Counted from the first letter of the stretch, positions 10,538 through 20,075 are shown. The stretch: DNA of 64,000 bases from Aureococcus anophagefferens (GCF_000186865.1 NW_008705570.1:1061350-1125349); one strand, 5' to 3'. Translations and numbers: made by a program. The notes: generated by a model from the sequence alone, not told the origin.

Positions 10538-11152
10538 GATGCCCCAAATCAGCTCGGCGAGCACCTCGCCAGGCTCGCCGGGGGTGTTTGTCACCTCGCT
10601 TCGACTTCCCCGACCGTTCTTTTCGCGCGCGCGGGCACGGCGTGCGCGACGCCTCGCGCGATGCGCCTCTTGGAAGCGACTGCTGCGGGCCACGCGGCCG
10701 CGGCGGGCGCGGAGAGGCGGTGGTGGCTGCGGAATGATGCGCGCGCGCGAGGGTTCGCGGGACCGGGCCGGAGCTCGCGGAGCTGCTTCCGCGCGACGCG
10801 GGTCACCACGGAACGCCTTTCCGGAAGAATCGAGCGCATCGTTCATCGCAGTGTAGAAGGCCGCTCCGCCTCTGGACCGGCCCAAGTTGGCCGCCGCGTG
10901 CTTGCCAGTGAACACGGGCGCCACAGCTGGCCGAGACGCAGGACCGCGCCGCCGGTGATCCTCGGCGAGATCGCGAAGGCGCGGTCTGAGAAGGCCAAGC
11001 TCGCCTACGCCGCGGGCAAGTTCCCGCACATCGGCAACTCGGCGAAGTCCAAGCTCGACTACGCGGAGGGCCCGGGGAACTTAAAAATCAGGGGCCCGCC
11101 GGCTGGCGCCGGAGTGCCGGCGGAGGTCGACGGTGTCCTTCATCAAGCTGAA
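10538..11152. other. Region without a convincing complete gene
   Basis: Upstream of the eL41 gene. There are long open frames on both strands, but they are high-GC shadows without recognisable domains. One plus-strand stretch, about 10950-11080, reads GEIAKARSEKAKLAY, KFPHIGNSAKSKLDY and looks more protein-like than its surroundings. Followed by a possible 3' splice site (AAAAATCAG|GGG near 11090), it could belong to a small spliced gene ending VSFIKLN at the TAG at 11154-11156. I do not recognise it. Confidence 0.3.
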
Positions 11153-11275
11153 CTAGCTCAGGACCTCATCGTAGCTGGGATCCACGCTCGAGCAGAAGAC
11201 CTTGATACGTTTGTATGTCAAGTCCTCACGCTGCTTCTTGAGCTTATAGGTGTGTCGGTGCCGTCCTCCTGGCAT
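11153..11275 (-). CDS. Small ORF, 40 residues, unknown
   Basis: ATG at 11275 and TAG at 11155-11153 give 40 residues starting MPGGRHRHTYKLKKQRED and ending SSVDPSYDEVLS. Codon use is less GC-biased than in neighbouring shadow frames and the sequence is rich in charged residues, so it may be a real micro-gene or the last exon of a longer gene (a CAG lies just inside the ORF). Its stop overlaps the TAG of a possible plus-strand exon. No family recognised. Confidence 0.3.
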   Translation of the reverse strand: MPGGRHRHTYKLKKQREDLTYKRIKVFCSSVDPSYDEVLS

Positions 11276-11517
11276 GCGCTACGGACGAGCGACTCGCGGC
11301 GCGCGCGGCCGCGGTGAGACCCCTCCAGTGCGGACTCGGAGCTTCGGCGGCTACTTCGCGCACACCCGTCGGCGAATACTTCGCGCGCGGCCGCGCGAAC
11401 GGCCTGGTCCAGACGCCAGCGACGCGCGCCGATGCAACTTGAGCTGCAACTCAAAGTCGTTGCCGCAGTAGCCAGCGATGAGCCACATCTAGGAAGCGAC
11501 ACAGCGCTGCCACAACA

Positions 11518-12819
11518 ATGGCCTCCTTCGCGACGCCAACCAACGACGACGACGACGACGACGACGGCTACTTCGACCTCAGCGACATGATGCCGTCGTG
11601 GTCGGAGGAGGAGCGCGCCAAGTACCTCGCGTCCCTCGACGACGACGACAACGAGATGCCGCTGCTCGCCGAGAGCCTCGACGAGATGGACCCGGCGCTC
11701 GTCGAGGGCCTGATGCAGCTGCGCGACGGCGACGACCCGCCGTCGGCGCTGGCGGCCGCGGCGAAGGACCGCGGCAACGCGCACTTCCAACGGGCCGTCG
11801 CCGTCAAGAACAAGCTCTTCTACCGCGAGGCGGCCAAGGCGTACACGGAGGGGTTCCACCTCTGCCTCGCGGCGAAGCACGAGGCCGGCGACGAGGAGCC
11901 GCTGCCGCTCAAGGCGACGCTGCTGAGCAACCGGGCCGCGTGCTCGCTCGTGCTCAAAAACTACGGCTCCGCGATCGCCGACTGCAAGGCGTCGCTCGCC
12001 ATCGACGGCCAAAACGCCAAGTGCTGCTTCCGCCTCGCGCGCGCCTGCCTCGGGCTCAAGAAGTGGGAGCCGGCGGCCAAGGCCGCGCACTGGGGCCTCG
12101 AGATCGATCCGGCCTCGAAGCCGCTGCGCCAAACTTTGAAACACGCGACGGACGGCCTCGCCGAGGCGAAGCGCCAGGCGGCGAACAAGGCCAAGATCGA
12201 GGCGGCGAAGCTCGCCAAGTACGCCGCCGTCTTCGACGCCGCCGAGGCCGCGGGCGTGCGCCTCGCGCCGTCGCCGCCGCCGGGCGTCCACGCGTACGAC
12301 AGCCACCCCCACTTCGAGGGCGAGGGGCTGCGCTGGCCCGTCGTCTTCTGCTACCCCGAGGCGCCGGCGGCCCAGCCGGATCTGCTCGAGAGCGTGCCGG
12401 GGACGGACCTGCTCTGCGACTGGCTCCTGACGCTATTTCCCGAGCCGGGCGAGGGCGCGGGGCCGGACTGGGACGCGAAGCGCGTCTACCGCGCCACGGA
12501 GGTGTCCGTCTACACGCGGCTCCCGGAGACGCCGTCCTTCAAGTCGGCGAAGGACTACGCGGACTACCGACAACGGTCCGCGGACGGCGCCGAGTGCGAG
12601 ACCCTCGAGTGGCAGGACGCGTGGCTCGAGGTGTCGCCGGCGGCGACCTTCGCCGACATCCTCTCCCACCCGCACTACGCCTTCTGCGGCGTCGTGTCGC
12701 TCCACGTGCGGCCGGCGAAGTCGGAGCTCCACGCGGGCTGGCGCGCGGACCTGGAGAAGCGCCGCAAGCTCCGGCCCCTCCAGCTCTCCTCTCGATCGCT
12801 CGGAGTCCAGCCGAAGTAA
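11518..12819 (+). CDS. TTC4: TTC4/Cns1-like Hsp90-Hsp70 co-chaperone
   Basis: 433 residues, single exon, ATG in context ACAACAATGG. An acidic N-terminus (DDDDDDD) is followed by the family block DMMPSWSEEERAKYL, then three TPR motifs between about residues 80 and 200 (KDRGNAHFQRA, LLSNRAACSLVLKNYGSAI, CCFRLARACLGLKKWEPA). A long Ala/Lys helix precedes the C-terminal wheel domain (RWPVVFCYPE, VHVRP-like SLHVRPAKS). Length and order match TTC4 of animals and Cns1 of yeast, which bind the C-termini of Hsp90/Hsp70 and serve client loading and eEF2 folding. The stop codon lies inside the first copy of an 80-bp direct repeat. Confidence 0.85.
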   Translation: MASFATPTNDDDDDDDGYFDLSDMMPSWSEEERAKYLASLDDDDNEMPLLAESLDEMDPALVEGLMQLRDGDDPPSALAAAAKDRGNAHFQRAVAVKNKLFYREAAKAYTEGFHLCLAAKHEAGDEEPLPLKATLLSNRAACSLVLKNYGSAIADCKASLAIDGQNAKCCFRLARACLGLKKWEPAAKAAHWGLEIDPASKPLRQTLKHATDGLAEAKRQAANKAKIEAAKLAKYAAVFDAAEAAGVRLAPSPPPGVHAYDSHPHFEGEGLRWPVVFCYPEAPAAQPDLLESVPGTDLLCDWLLTLFPEPGEGAGPDWDAKRVYRATEVSVYTRLPETPSFKSAKDYADYRQRSADGAECETLEWQDAWLEVSPAATFADILSHPHYAFCGVVSLHVRPAKSELHAGWRADLEKRRKLRPLQLSSRSLGVQPK

Positions 12820-12957
12820 GTCGAGTCGCGGCGCGGCGTTTTATACATGCCCCGAAGCGTCGAACCTAGACAACACACTTACGCATCCAGCCGAAGTAAG
12901 TCGAGTCGCGGCGCGGCGTTTTACGAGGAGTCGAACCTAGGGACAACACACTTACGC
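12806..12957. repeat. 80-bp tandem duplication over the TTC4 stop and 3' region
   Basis: Copy 1 (12806-12885) starts TCCAGCCGAAGTAAGTCGAG and includes the last codons and stop of TTC4. Copy 2 (12886-12957) repeats it with a small deletion and ends next to the stop of the convergent ankyrin gene. Each copy ends CAACACACTTACGC. The high identity suggests a recent duplication; it now forms the whole shared 3' intergenic region. Confidence 0.85.
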
Positions 12958-15265
12958 TACCGCTTCTTCTTCTTCTTCGCGCCGCCCTTCTTGCCGCCCG
13001 ACGACTTCTTGCCGCCGCCCTTCTTCTCGGGCTTGGGCTTCGTCGGCGCGGGCAGGTGCAGGTTCGTCCGCAGGGCCTGGAGCATGTCGTAGGCGTGGGG
13101 CGGCGGCTCGGGCGCGCGCGCGACGCGCCCCGCGATCGTGACGGCCGTGTGGTAGTCGCCGCCCGGGTTCGCGGCCTTGACGCCCGCGTTGGCGCCGCGC
13201 CGCAGGAGCTCGTTGAGCAGGGCGCCGTGGCCCGCCGCCGCGGCGCACTGGAGGGGCGTGAAGCGCGCCGCGTGGGGCTCGCCGGTGGCGCGGTGGCCCA
13301 GGTGCGCGACGTCGGGCACGCGCGGATCCGGCGGCGGCGGCGGCGGCGGCTCGTCGTCGTTTTTTTCTTCTTTTTTCGCCTTCTTGGACGAGCCCTTGCT
13401 CGCCTTTTTCGACGACGAGCCCTTCTTCTTGCCCTTCTTGCCCTTGTCCTCGTCGTCCTTCTCCTCGGCGGGCGGCGGCGGCGGCGGCTCCGCGTGGGCG
13501 TTGCGCTCGTCGGCGAAGCCGTCGGGCGACGCGCCGTGGTCCATGAGGACGCGCGCGACCTCGACGGCCTCGGGCCCGCGCTCCCGCGGCAGGCGGCTCA
13601 CGTAGTGGAGCGGCGTCTCGCCCGACGTCGTCGTCGCGTTGGGATCCGCGCCGGCCGCCAAAAGCTGGCGCACGACGTCGCCGTTGCCCGTCGCCGCCGC
13701 GTAGTGGAGCGCCGTCGCGCCGCCGGACGTCGCCGAGCAGGACGGCGCCGACGGCCACGCGCCGCGGCTCAGCAGCGCCAGGATGGCCTTGGGCCGCTCG
13801 CCCATGGCCGCGATGGCCAGGGGCCGGTCGCCGTGCTCGTCGGGCGCGTTGCAGGCGTGGGCGTCCAGATGCGCGACGAGGTAGAGGCGCCCCATGGCGA
13901 CGCCGTGGGCCATGAGGGCCGCCGCGCGCGGGGACGCGGGCCCCGCGTCCGGGTCCGGGGCCGAGTCCGCGAGCGGCCCCCGGCGGTGGCCCTCGTGGGC
14001 GCGCTTGTGCTCCAGGGACTGGCCCCGCGAGTCGCCGCGGTTCGCCGGGTAGAAGGCCGCGTCGAGGGCCTTGGCCGCCTCGGGGCACGTCGGCCGGCAG
14101 AGCGCGGAGACCTGCGAGTCGGACACGTTGAACTCCTTGCGGATCAGCTCCTGGAGCGCGGCCCACTTCGTCTTGTCGTAGGGGAAGCCGCCCTCGAAGG
14201 TCTCGCCGCAGTACTCGAGGAACCGGAAGAGGCGGTGCAACGGCACGCGCCGCGGCTTGAGCAGCTGCGACGGGTCGCGCTGCGCGTGCGCCTGGGCAGC
14301 ACAAGAGTGATTCAACGTCGCTTCAACGTGAGTGTTCCGCGCGCGCGCGTTACGAAACAAGCATCCACGCTTCGAGACCGTTCCGAGAGATGATCGCTCG
14401 TCCAAAAATCAGCCGAAACGAGTGGAAAACGGCCGAGATCGGAGCCTTTGAAGTTGGGAATTTCGCTCTCTTTTGCTGCCCTGGCGTGCGCCTGCCGCGC
14501 GACGGCGCGGACCATGCCCCGCCGGTTGCCGCCGGCCGTGCGCGTCGCGCGGTGGAAGAGCGCGTGGATTTTGGTGGCGGCGCGGTCCTTGTCGGTCTCG
14601 TGGTGGGGCGGGTCGTGGTGCGCGGCGCCGAGCGCTCCCGGTATGGACGTGAACGGCTCGAAGTGGCACCGCAGCAGCAGCCAGCACCGCTCGACGCCCT
14701 TGCGGTCGTGGCCGCCCGTCGCGAAGCGCGGCAGGCCGTCGCCGCGCGTCCGCGGCATCTTCGCCAAGAGCAGCTTCTCCTCGGGCGTCGGCCGCGCCAC
14801 GGGGACGGGCGTCGTCCACTCGCTGTTCGCGGGGATCCAGTTGATGGTCACGCCGCAGGGGCTCACGAACGTGGGCATGGTCTCGATCTCCTTGGCCAGC
14901 TCCTTCTCGTCGCCGTCGAAGGCGGCCATGAGCGCCGTGCGCAGCCGGTCCTCCTCGCCGCAGCGGTCGGGCAGGACCAACGGCTCCTTCGGCGCCTCCT
15001 CGACCTTGTTCTCCTTCGCCGGCTCCTCCTCCTGGACGCCCTTCTTCTTGCCCTTGGACGCGGACCGGTCCTTCTTGCCCTTCTTCTTGTCCTTGCTCTT
15101 CGACCGGCCCTCCTTGGACGCGCTCTTGTCCTTTTTTTTCTTCTTGTCCTTCTTGTCCTTCTTCTCGCTCCGCCCGCGGGGCTCGGCGCTCGCCTCGCGG
15201 CTCGCGGGGGGCGTCGCCGCGTCCTTGGCGCCCTTCTTCTTCTTCTTCCGCTCCGGCGACGCCAT
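12957..15265 (-). CDS. Lys-rich ankyrin-repeat protein with IQ-like motif
   Basis: Two exons: 15265-14492 (258 codons, start MASPERKKKKKGAKD) and 14291-12957, joined by removing introner A1. Product 702 residues. N-terminal ~110 residues are Lys/Asp-rich and low complexity. An IQ-like segment follows (ATKIHALFHRATR). Exon 2 has ankyrin repeats (GDRPLAIAAMGERPKAILALL, TALHYAAATGNGDVVRQLLA, TPLQCAAAAGHGALLNELL) split by a Pro/Lys-rich insert, and a very basic C-terminus ending KKKKKR. Splicing yields the continuous RRQAHAQRDPSQ across the junction. Function unknown; calmodulin binding via the IQ motif is inference. Start is divergent from WBP11, 240 bp away. Confidence 0.75.
14292..14483 (-). 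mobile_element. Introner element A1 (family A) forming a GC-AG intron
   Basis: 192-bp element in the transcribed sense of the minus-strand gene, flanked by perfect 8-bp duplications that read GCGCACGC on the minus strand (14484-14491 and 14284-14291). It starts CAGGGCAGCAAAAGAG and ends CTTGTGCTGCCCAG. Removing 14292-14491 (GC from the duplicated target, AG from the element end) joins the exons in phase 0. It is nearly identical to A2 and A4. Confidence 0.9.
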
Positions 15266-15505
15266 GATTGGGCGCGAGCGGTCGCTTATGGGGCTGCTTG
15301 TCTGCTCATCATCGAGCGTTGATGGCGCTTCAACGAGGACAACTCCGGTTTGTTTGCCCCCATCCAGCAAGGACGAGGTGGGCCCGCCCCGCAGCGAGGA
15401 CCGGCTCCCGCGAGGACCAGCGCCCGCGCGCCGTGGCCTGCGCGTCTGCGCGCCCCCGCGCCTCCTCGTTCTCGTCTGCGGCGCGCCGCCTCCACCACCG
15501 CCACG
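15266..15505. promoter_or_regulatory. Divergent intergenic region between ankyrin/IQ gene and WBP11
   Basis: 240 bases between two divergent starts. The part next to the ankyrin gene (15266-15365) is noticeably richer in A/T than its surroundings and includes GCTTGTCTGCTCATCATCGA. No specific promoter motif recognised. Confidence 0.4.
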
Positions 15506-16702
15506 ATGGGCAAGAAGGAGAAGCTCTGCGCGAACCCGCTGATGGCCTACAAGAAGCAGCTCAAGAAGAAGGAGATCAAGAAGTCGAAGAAGCAGCAGGT
15601 CGAGCGCGTCGAGGCGCGCACCCTGCTGCGCGACCCGACGAAGCTCGGCGAGGAGATCGAGAAGCTCGAGGCCGAGGCGGCGACGAACCGCGCGGACCTC
15701 GAGCTGCGGCGGAAGCTGCAAGCCTTGCGCGCGCACCAGGCGGTGCTCGAGAAGAAGCACCGCAACGACGAGAAGCGGCCGCCCGCGGACCTGGGCTACG
15801 CCGGCGCGCCGTCGCCCTACGCGCCGCCGCCGCGGCCGCCGAGCCAGCAGCAGCCGCGCGGGCCGCCGCCGGGCGCGCCGCCGGGACACGCCGCGGCGCC
15901 CCGGCCGCCGCCGGGCCCGCCGCCCGGCGCGCCGCCGCCCCACGCCATGCTCCACGCGCCGCGGCCGCCGCCCGGCGGGCCGCCGCCCCACGCCATGCTC
16001 GGCGCGCCGCGGCCGCCGCCGCCGCCGGGGCCGCCGCCGCCGCACGCGATGCTCGCGCGGGGGATGATGATGATGCCGCCGCCGCCGCCGCCGCGGGGCA
16101 TGCCGGCGCGCGGCTGGTCCGGCCTGATGGACGGCCCGCCGCCGCCGCCGCCGCGGCCGCCGCCGGGCATGTACCCCATGGGGGGCCGGCCGCCGCCGCC
16201 GCCGCCGATGATGCCGCCGCCGATGACGCTGACGCCGCTGGCGCCGGGCGCGCCGGCGCCGCCGGGCGCGCCGGCGCCGCCGCGCGGCGGCTTCCGGCCG
16301 CCGCTCCCGCCGGGCCCGCCGCCCCGCGTGCGCGTCCGGCCGCCGCTGCCCGCGGGGCCGCCGCCGCCGCACGCGTTCGAGCCGCTGCCGGCGCCGCGCG
16401 ACGACGGCCCCGTCGCCGGGCCCGCGATGCCGGGCGCGCCGCCGGCCGACGAGGCGCCGGCGGCGGCGAAGCTCGGCGCCGTGGAGACCGACGACGTCCA
16501 GCGCGTCGTCCTCGACCAGTCGTTCCTCCCGTCGCACCTCCGCGTGAAACGGTCGCGGCCGACGAAGGCGCGCGCCGTCGCGCAGCTCCCGGGCGAGGTC
16601 GTCGAGATCCACTCCAAGCCCGCGAAGCCCGCGCCCGCGCCGGCGGCGGGCGACGCCGAGGCCAACTTCTCCGACTTCCTCAGCGAGGTGCGCGACTTGT
16701 AG
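15506..16702 (+). CDS. WBP11: WBP11-like proline-rich splicing factor
   Basis: 398 residues from MGKKEKLCANPLMAYKKQ. The N-terminal NPxxxYKKQLKKKEIKKSKKQ, followed by a coiled-coil with Arg/Glu, matches the WBP11 N-terminal domain. The middle is a long Pro/Gly tract of PPPPPP and PPG repeats, the usual ligand of WW domains and profilin-like partners. Near the C-terminus, LDQSFLPSHLRVKR and a short acidic end fit the family. Known of the family: nuclear protein bound to the spliceosome (PQBP1 partner, activator of Prp43 class helicases). An upstream in-frame ATG region (from 15350) is low complexity and less likely the start. The stop is 52 bp from the convergent membrane-protein gene. Confidence 0.7.
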   Translation: MGKKEKLCANPLMAYKKQLKKKEIKKSKKQQVERVEARTLLRDPTKLGEEIEKLEAEAATNRADLELRRKLQALRAHQAVLEKKHRNDEKRPPADLGYAGAPSPYAPPPRPPSQQQPRGPPPGAPPGHAAAPRPPPGPPPGAPPPHAMLHAPRPPPGGPPPHAMLGAPRPPPPPGPPPPHAMLARGMMMMPPPPPPRGMPARGWSGLMDGPPPPPPRPPPGMYPMGGRPPPPPPMMPPPMTLTPLAPGAPAPPGAPAPPRGGFRPPLPPGPPPRVRVRPPLPAGPPPPHAFEPLPAPRDDGPVAGPAMPGAPPADEAPAAAKLGAVETDDVQRVVLDQSFLPSHLRVKRSRPTKARAVAQLPGEVVEIHSKPAKPAPAPAAGDAEANFSDFLSEVRDL

Positions 16703-16754
16703 CGCCCGGAGCGCGCGCCGAGCGCAGGCGGGCCCCGGAGCGCGCGAGTAACCT

Positions 16755-18311
16755 TTACGCGGCGCTCGCCTCGATGGACGCCGCGTCGACGTCGTCGCTC
16801 CGCGCCTCGACGTCGTCGCTCCGCGCGTCGGACGGGCCTCCGCGAAACGCCGCGGCCTCCTCGTCGTCCCCGTCGTCGCCGGGGATCGCGCCCGTGGCGG
16901 CGCAGACCTCGTCGACGCACCTGCCGATGCTGTGGCCGCGGCTGATGGAGTTCCGGAGCGCCCTCTGCGCCCGGTGGGCCTTGAGGAACTCCTTGCGGAT
17001 GATGAACTTGCCCGGGTTCATGTCGCCCTCGGTGTAGAGGAAGAAGGAGAAGATGGACGCGACCGTCGAGAGGATCGCGAAGAGGATCGCGTAGAGCTCC
17101 GAGAGGCTCCGCTGCGCGTACTTGCGGTGGACCATCATGTGGCGCGACGGGTAGTTGTACCAGAAGTACGTCGGCTGCGCGTCGCCGAGCGTCACGTCGG
17201 GCACGACGACGTAGGACTGCGTCACGGGCGAGAAGAGGAACTCGATGTCGACGTCGCCGCGCAGGTTCACGTACTTCGTGGGCGTGATGAAGACGTTGTT
17301 GATGGCGTTCGTCGGCACCCAGACGTGCGCGTCGTCCTCGCCGTCGACGAGCACCTCGAAGGAGTCGGGCATCTGCGACGCGCTCGGCGGCCAGAAGGGG
17401 CACGCGTCGAGCGCGTCGTTCCAGAGCGGGCACGTGTTTTTGTAAAATGCCGCGAACTCGTTCCAGAAGTAGACCTGGAGGTGCGTCGCGGGGCCCGGGA
17501 CCTACGACGCGTCGGTGAGGCTCTTGCTTCGGTCGAAAGCTCTCGACGTGCGTCGTGGCCGCGGGACGCCGCCCGGGACCTTGCCGTAGTCGGCGGCGTG
17601 CACGCGCAGGCAGACGCCGTCGCCGCCGCGGTCTATGGACGACGTGTTGACGAAGTCGTAGTCGATTTCCGCCGACAGGCGCCCGTCGTCCCAGACGGCG
17701 ACGTAGACGTTCTTCCAGTCCGCCGGCCGGAAGTTGAAGACGACGGGCCACGTGTGGCAGATCACAAAGTCGGGGAAGACGAGCTCGTGCGTCGCGTCTT
17801 CCGCGTACCTTTACATTTCATAAGTTGAGTCGATTTTCGCGTCTCAGCCCAGGACGCCGTGGAGGTACATGGCCGTCAGGGGCTCGAGCTGGAGCCAGTC
17901 CATGATGTTGATGACGCCGAGCGTCGCGAAGGTGACAACGCAGACGAAGAGCACGCCGAAGAAGGCGCCGACGCTCCTCTCGTCGACGTGGTTCAGCACC
18001 AGCCGCCGCAGGCGCAACAACTTCTTCGTCGGCGTCGTCGAGAGCTCCGCCGCCGGCGGCGCCGGCGGCGGCGCGTCGCTCAGCGGCGACACGCCGCGCT
18101 TCCGCTTGGCGGCGCTCCCCGGCTCCCGCTGGCGCTCCGGCAGGCCGTCGTCGCGGTCGTCGCCCGTGCTCCACGTGCCGCAGAAGATCAACGTCGACGA
18201 CGTCCCCTCCGCGACGGAGCACTCCGTCTCTTTCTCCCCCTCGCCCGCCGCCACCTCCCGCACCCTTTCCATTTGATCCTCCCGCGCGCTCTCCTCCCGC
18301 ACGCTCTCCAT
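16755..18311 (-). CDS. Two-pass membrane protein with large lumenal domain, unknown family
   Basis: Three exons fit together in one frame: 18311-17849, 17797-17580 and 17501-16755, about 475 residues. Exon 1 has a Ser/Glu-rich cytosolic head and a TM helix (FFGVLFVCVVTFATLGVI). Exons 2-3 give a lumenal/extracellular domain (HTWPVVFNFRPADWKN, QVYFWNEFAAFYKNTCPLWN, Cys-rich), then a second TM (LYAILFAILSTVASIFSFFLY) and an acidic tail. Intron 1 (17798-17848) is GC-AG, 51 nt; intron 2 is the TSD-flanked 78-nt intron listed separately. Topology resembles two-TM scaffolds with an exoplasmic loop, but I do not recognise the family. Confidence 0.6.
17502..17571 (-). mobile_element. 70-bp TSD-flanked mini-introner candidate (type D)
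   Basis: On the minus strand the exon ends GGCAAG, followed by GTCCCGGG, a 70-bp insert ending CGTCGTAG, and GTCCCGGG again (17572-17579 and 17494-17501). Splicing from the first GT of the left copy to the terminal AG removes 78 nt and restores AAG|GTC CCG GGC in phase 0. The layout is the same as the larger introners, but the body is unrelated to families A-C and inverted ends are weak. It may be a decayed or distinct introner; a chance 8-bp match is possible. Confidence 0.5.
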
Positions 18312-18436
18312 CGGATCAGTCGGGAAGGGGTGCCAATAGATGGTGCCAACGGGGCCCTTTCTTCAATTTGAAGTTCAAATTGGGAACGCGCTAATCGCAT
18401 GGCCGCGCTCTCTTGGCAATCCTCTGATTGGTGACG

Positions 18437-20075
18437 ATGGCCGCCTTCGGCGCCGCGCGGTGCCAGGCGACCGTGGGGCGCGAGCTCGAGGACGACGACG
18501 AGGCCGTGACGGTCGTCCCCGGCGACGCCGAGGAGGCGCCCGCGCCGACGACGCTCGTGCTGCTCATGGCGTCGCACATCGCCTCCGCGGACCGGCTCTG
18601 CGCCCTCGGCGACGCCCTGCGCGCGGCGTCGGCGGCGCAGACGGCGGCGCCCGACGGCATCCTGCTGTCCTGGAGCGCGGAGGAGGCGTGGAGAGAATCC
18701 GCGCGGCGGCTCGTGAAGGAATGCGACTGCGACGCGGTCGAATGCGCGGGCCGGCGGTCCCAGTTCGAGCACCTGGCGGCCCTCGGCGCGCTGGTCGCCC
18801 ACCGCTGGGGCAAGAAGCGCAGCGTCTGGTGCTTCTTCGGCGACGACGACGACCTCGCGCACCCGTCGCGGACCGCGGAGTACCGCGCGGTGACGCCGAC
18901 GCGCCGCGGCGCTGCGCGTCCGTCTGCGCCATGTGGCGCGCCGAGGCGGCGCGGGCCGCCGCCGACGCGCCGCCGCGGCCGCGGTCCGCGGCGGACGTCG
19001 AGGCGCTGCTCGCCGCGGGCGCCGCGGAGCGCGTCGGGGCAGCACAAGAGAGCGAAATTCCCAACTTCAAAGGCTCATAGCTCGGCCGATTTCCACTCGT
19101 TTCGGCTGATTTTTGGACGAGCGATCATCTCTCGGAGCGGTCTCGACGCGTGGGTGCTTTTTCCGGAACGCGCGCGCGCGGAACACTCACGTTGAAGCGA
19201 CGTTGAATCACCCTTGTGCTGCCCAGGAGCGCGTCGGCGAGCCCTACGAGTACTTCCACTACGCGGTGCGCGTCCCCGCGCTCCTGTCCTTTCTGGGCGC
19301 CGCGCCGCCGGCGCTCAAGGCCGCGCGCTTCTGCGACGTCGCCTTCGTGGAGTTCCTGCGGCGCACGGACCGCGTCGTCTTCTCGCCGCGGAGCGGCGCG
19401 TTCAAGGCGTGCTGGCTCTACTTCTACGGCGGCTGCGACGGGCCCCGCGCGTCGCGGTCCGTGCCCGTGGACGCCGCGGCGCGGACCTTCGCGGCGGCGC
19501 ACGTCGACGCCGCGCGGCGCCTGAGCTGCGGCGCGGCGCTCGATTTGGACTCGTTCGCGCGCTACGCGGCGCACTTCCGGAGCCGCCTCGAGTTCTTCGC
19601 CGCGCGCATGGTCGGCGGCGCGCCGCGGCGCGCGGACGCGTTCCTCCAGCTCGCGCCGGACGTCGTCGGCGACCTCGCGCGCCTCGGGCTCCACAAGTGC
19701 CCCCACCTCTTCCTCTGGTGCGCGAGCCGCGCGCTCCACGGCCTCCTCGAGTTCGCGCGCGACTTCGGCGTGCGGCTCAGGCCCGACGCGGCGGCGCTCC
19801 TCGACGCCGCGGACACCGTCGCCGACCTGACCGCGGCGGCGCTCGTCGCCGTCGTCGCGCCCCGCAAGGGCCCGGCGCCGCGGCGGCCGCCGGCCTTCGG
19901 CCAGGACCGCGTCGTCCTCATGCAGGCGAGCGTCATGCGCGCGGCGGCGGCGCACGTCGCCGCGGCGCTCCCGCGCAACGGCGACGCCGCGCCGCCGGGC
20001 GTCGCGCGCGTCCGGGCCATGGCCGCGACGTGCGCGGCGGACGCGCTCCTCAAGGAGCTCGTCGCCCGCGGCTGA
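18437..20075 (+). CDS. Unknown protein interrupted by introner A2
   Basis: Exon 1 starts MAAFGAARCQATVG and reads to about 18895 in one frame (LVLLMASHIASADRLCALGD, GKKRSVWCFFGDDDDLAHP). It then continues one base out of phase (CASVCAMWRAEAARAAAD) to the introner; this shift is a one-base indel or a very short intron. Exon 2 (from 19227) starts ERVGEPYEYFHYAVRVPAL and ends LLKELVARG at 20075. The DDDD-L stretch after a hydrophobic strand is vaguely glycosyltransferase-like, but I do not recognise a family. The start is 125 bp from the divergent membrane-protein gene, the stop 55 bp from the convergent Cys-rich gene. Confidence 0.55.
19035..19226 (+). mobile_element. Introner element A2 (family A) with an atypical target duplication
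   Basis: 192 bp, starting CGGGGCAGCACAAGAG and ending CTTGTGCTGCCCAG, flanked by GAGCGCGT (19027-19034 and 19227-19234). Unlike the other copies the duplication begins GA, so exact restoration would need a GA-AG intron. A GT is present as the last two bases of the left copy (19033-19034). Using it gives intron 19033-19226 and keeps the frame but leaves six extra bases (GAGCGC, Glu-Arg) in the mRNA. This copy also has a stop (TAG, 19078-19080) created by a small deletion relative to A1 and A4. Confidence 0.85.

Noticed and set aside
12895..12957. tRNA-like B box on the minus strand (GGTTCGACTCC)
   Set aside because: The T-stem does not pair, no A box, anticodon arm or acceptor stem is found, and the motif lies in the duplicated TTC4 3' region.
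15817..17751. Minus-strand ORF spanning WBP11 and the membrane-protein gene
   Set aside because: It is the Gly-rich complement of the CCG/CCC proline tract in WBP11; the true minus-strand gene is in another frame with TM helices.
17790..17860. An 8-bp match AGACGCGA at both edges of the 51-nt intron as an introner duplication
   Set aside because: Its position does not allow exact excision (the restored sequence would contain a stop), so the match is likely chance in GC-rich DNA.
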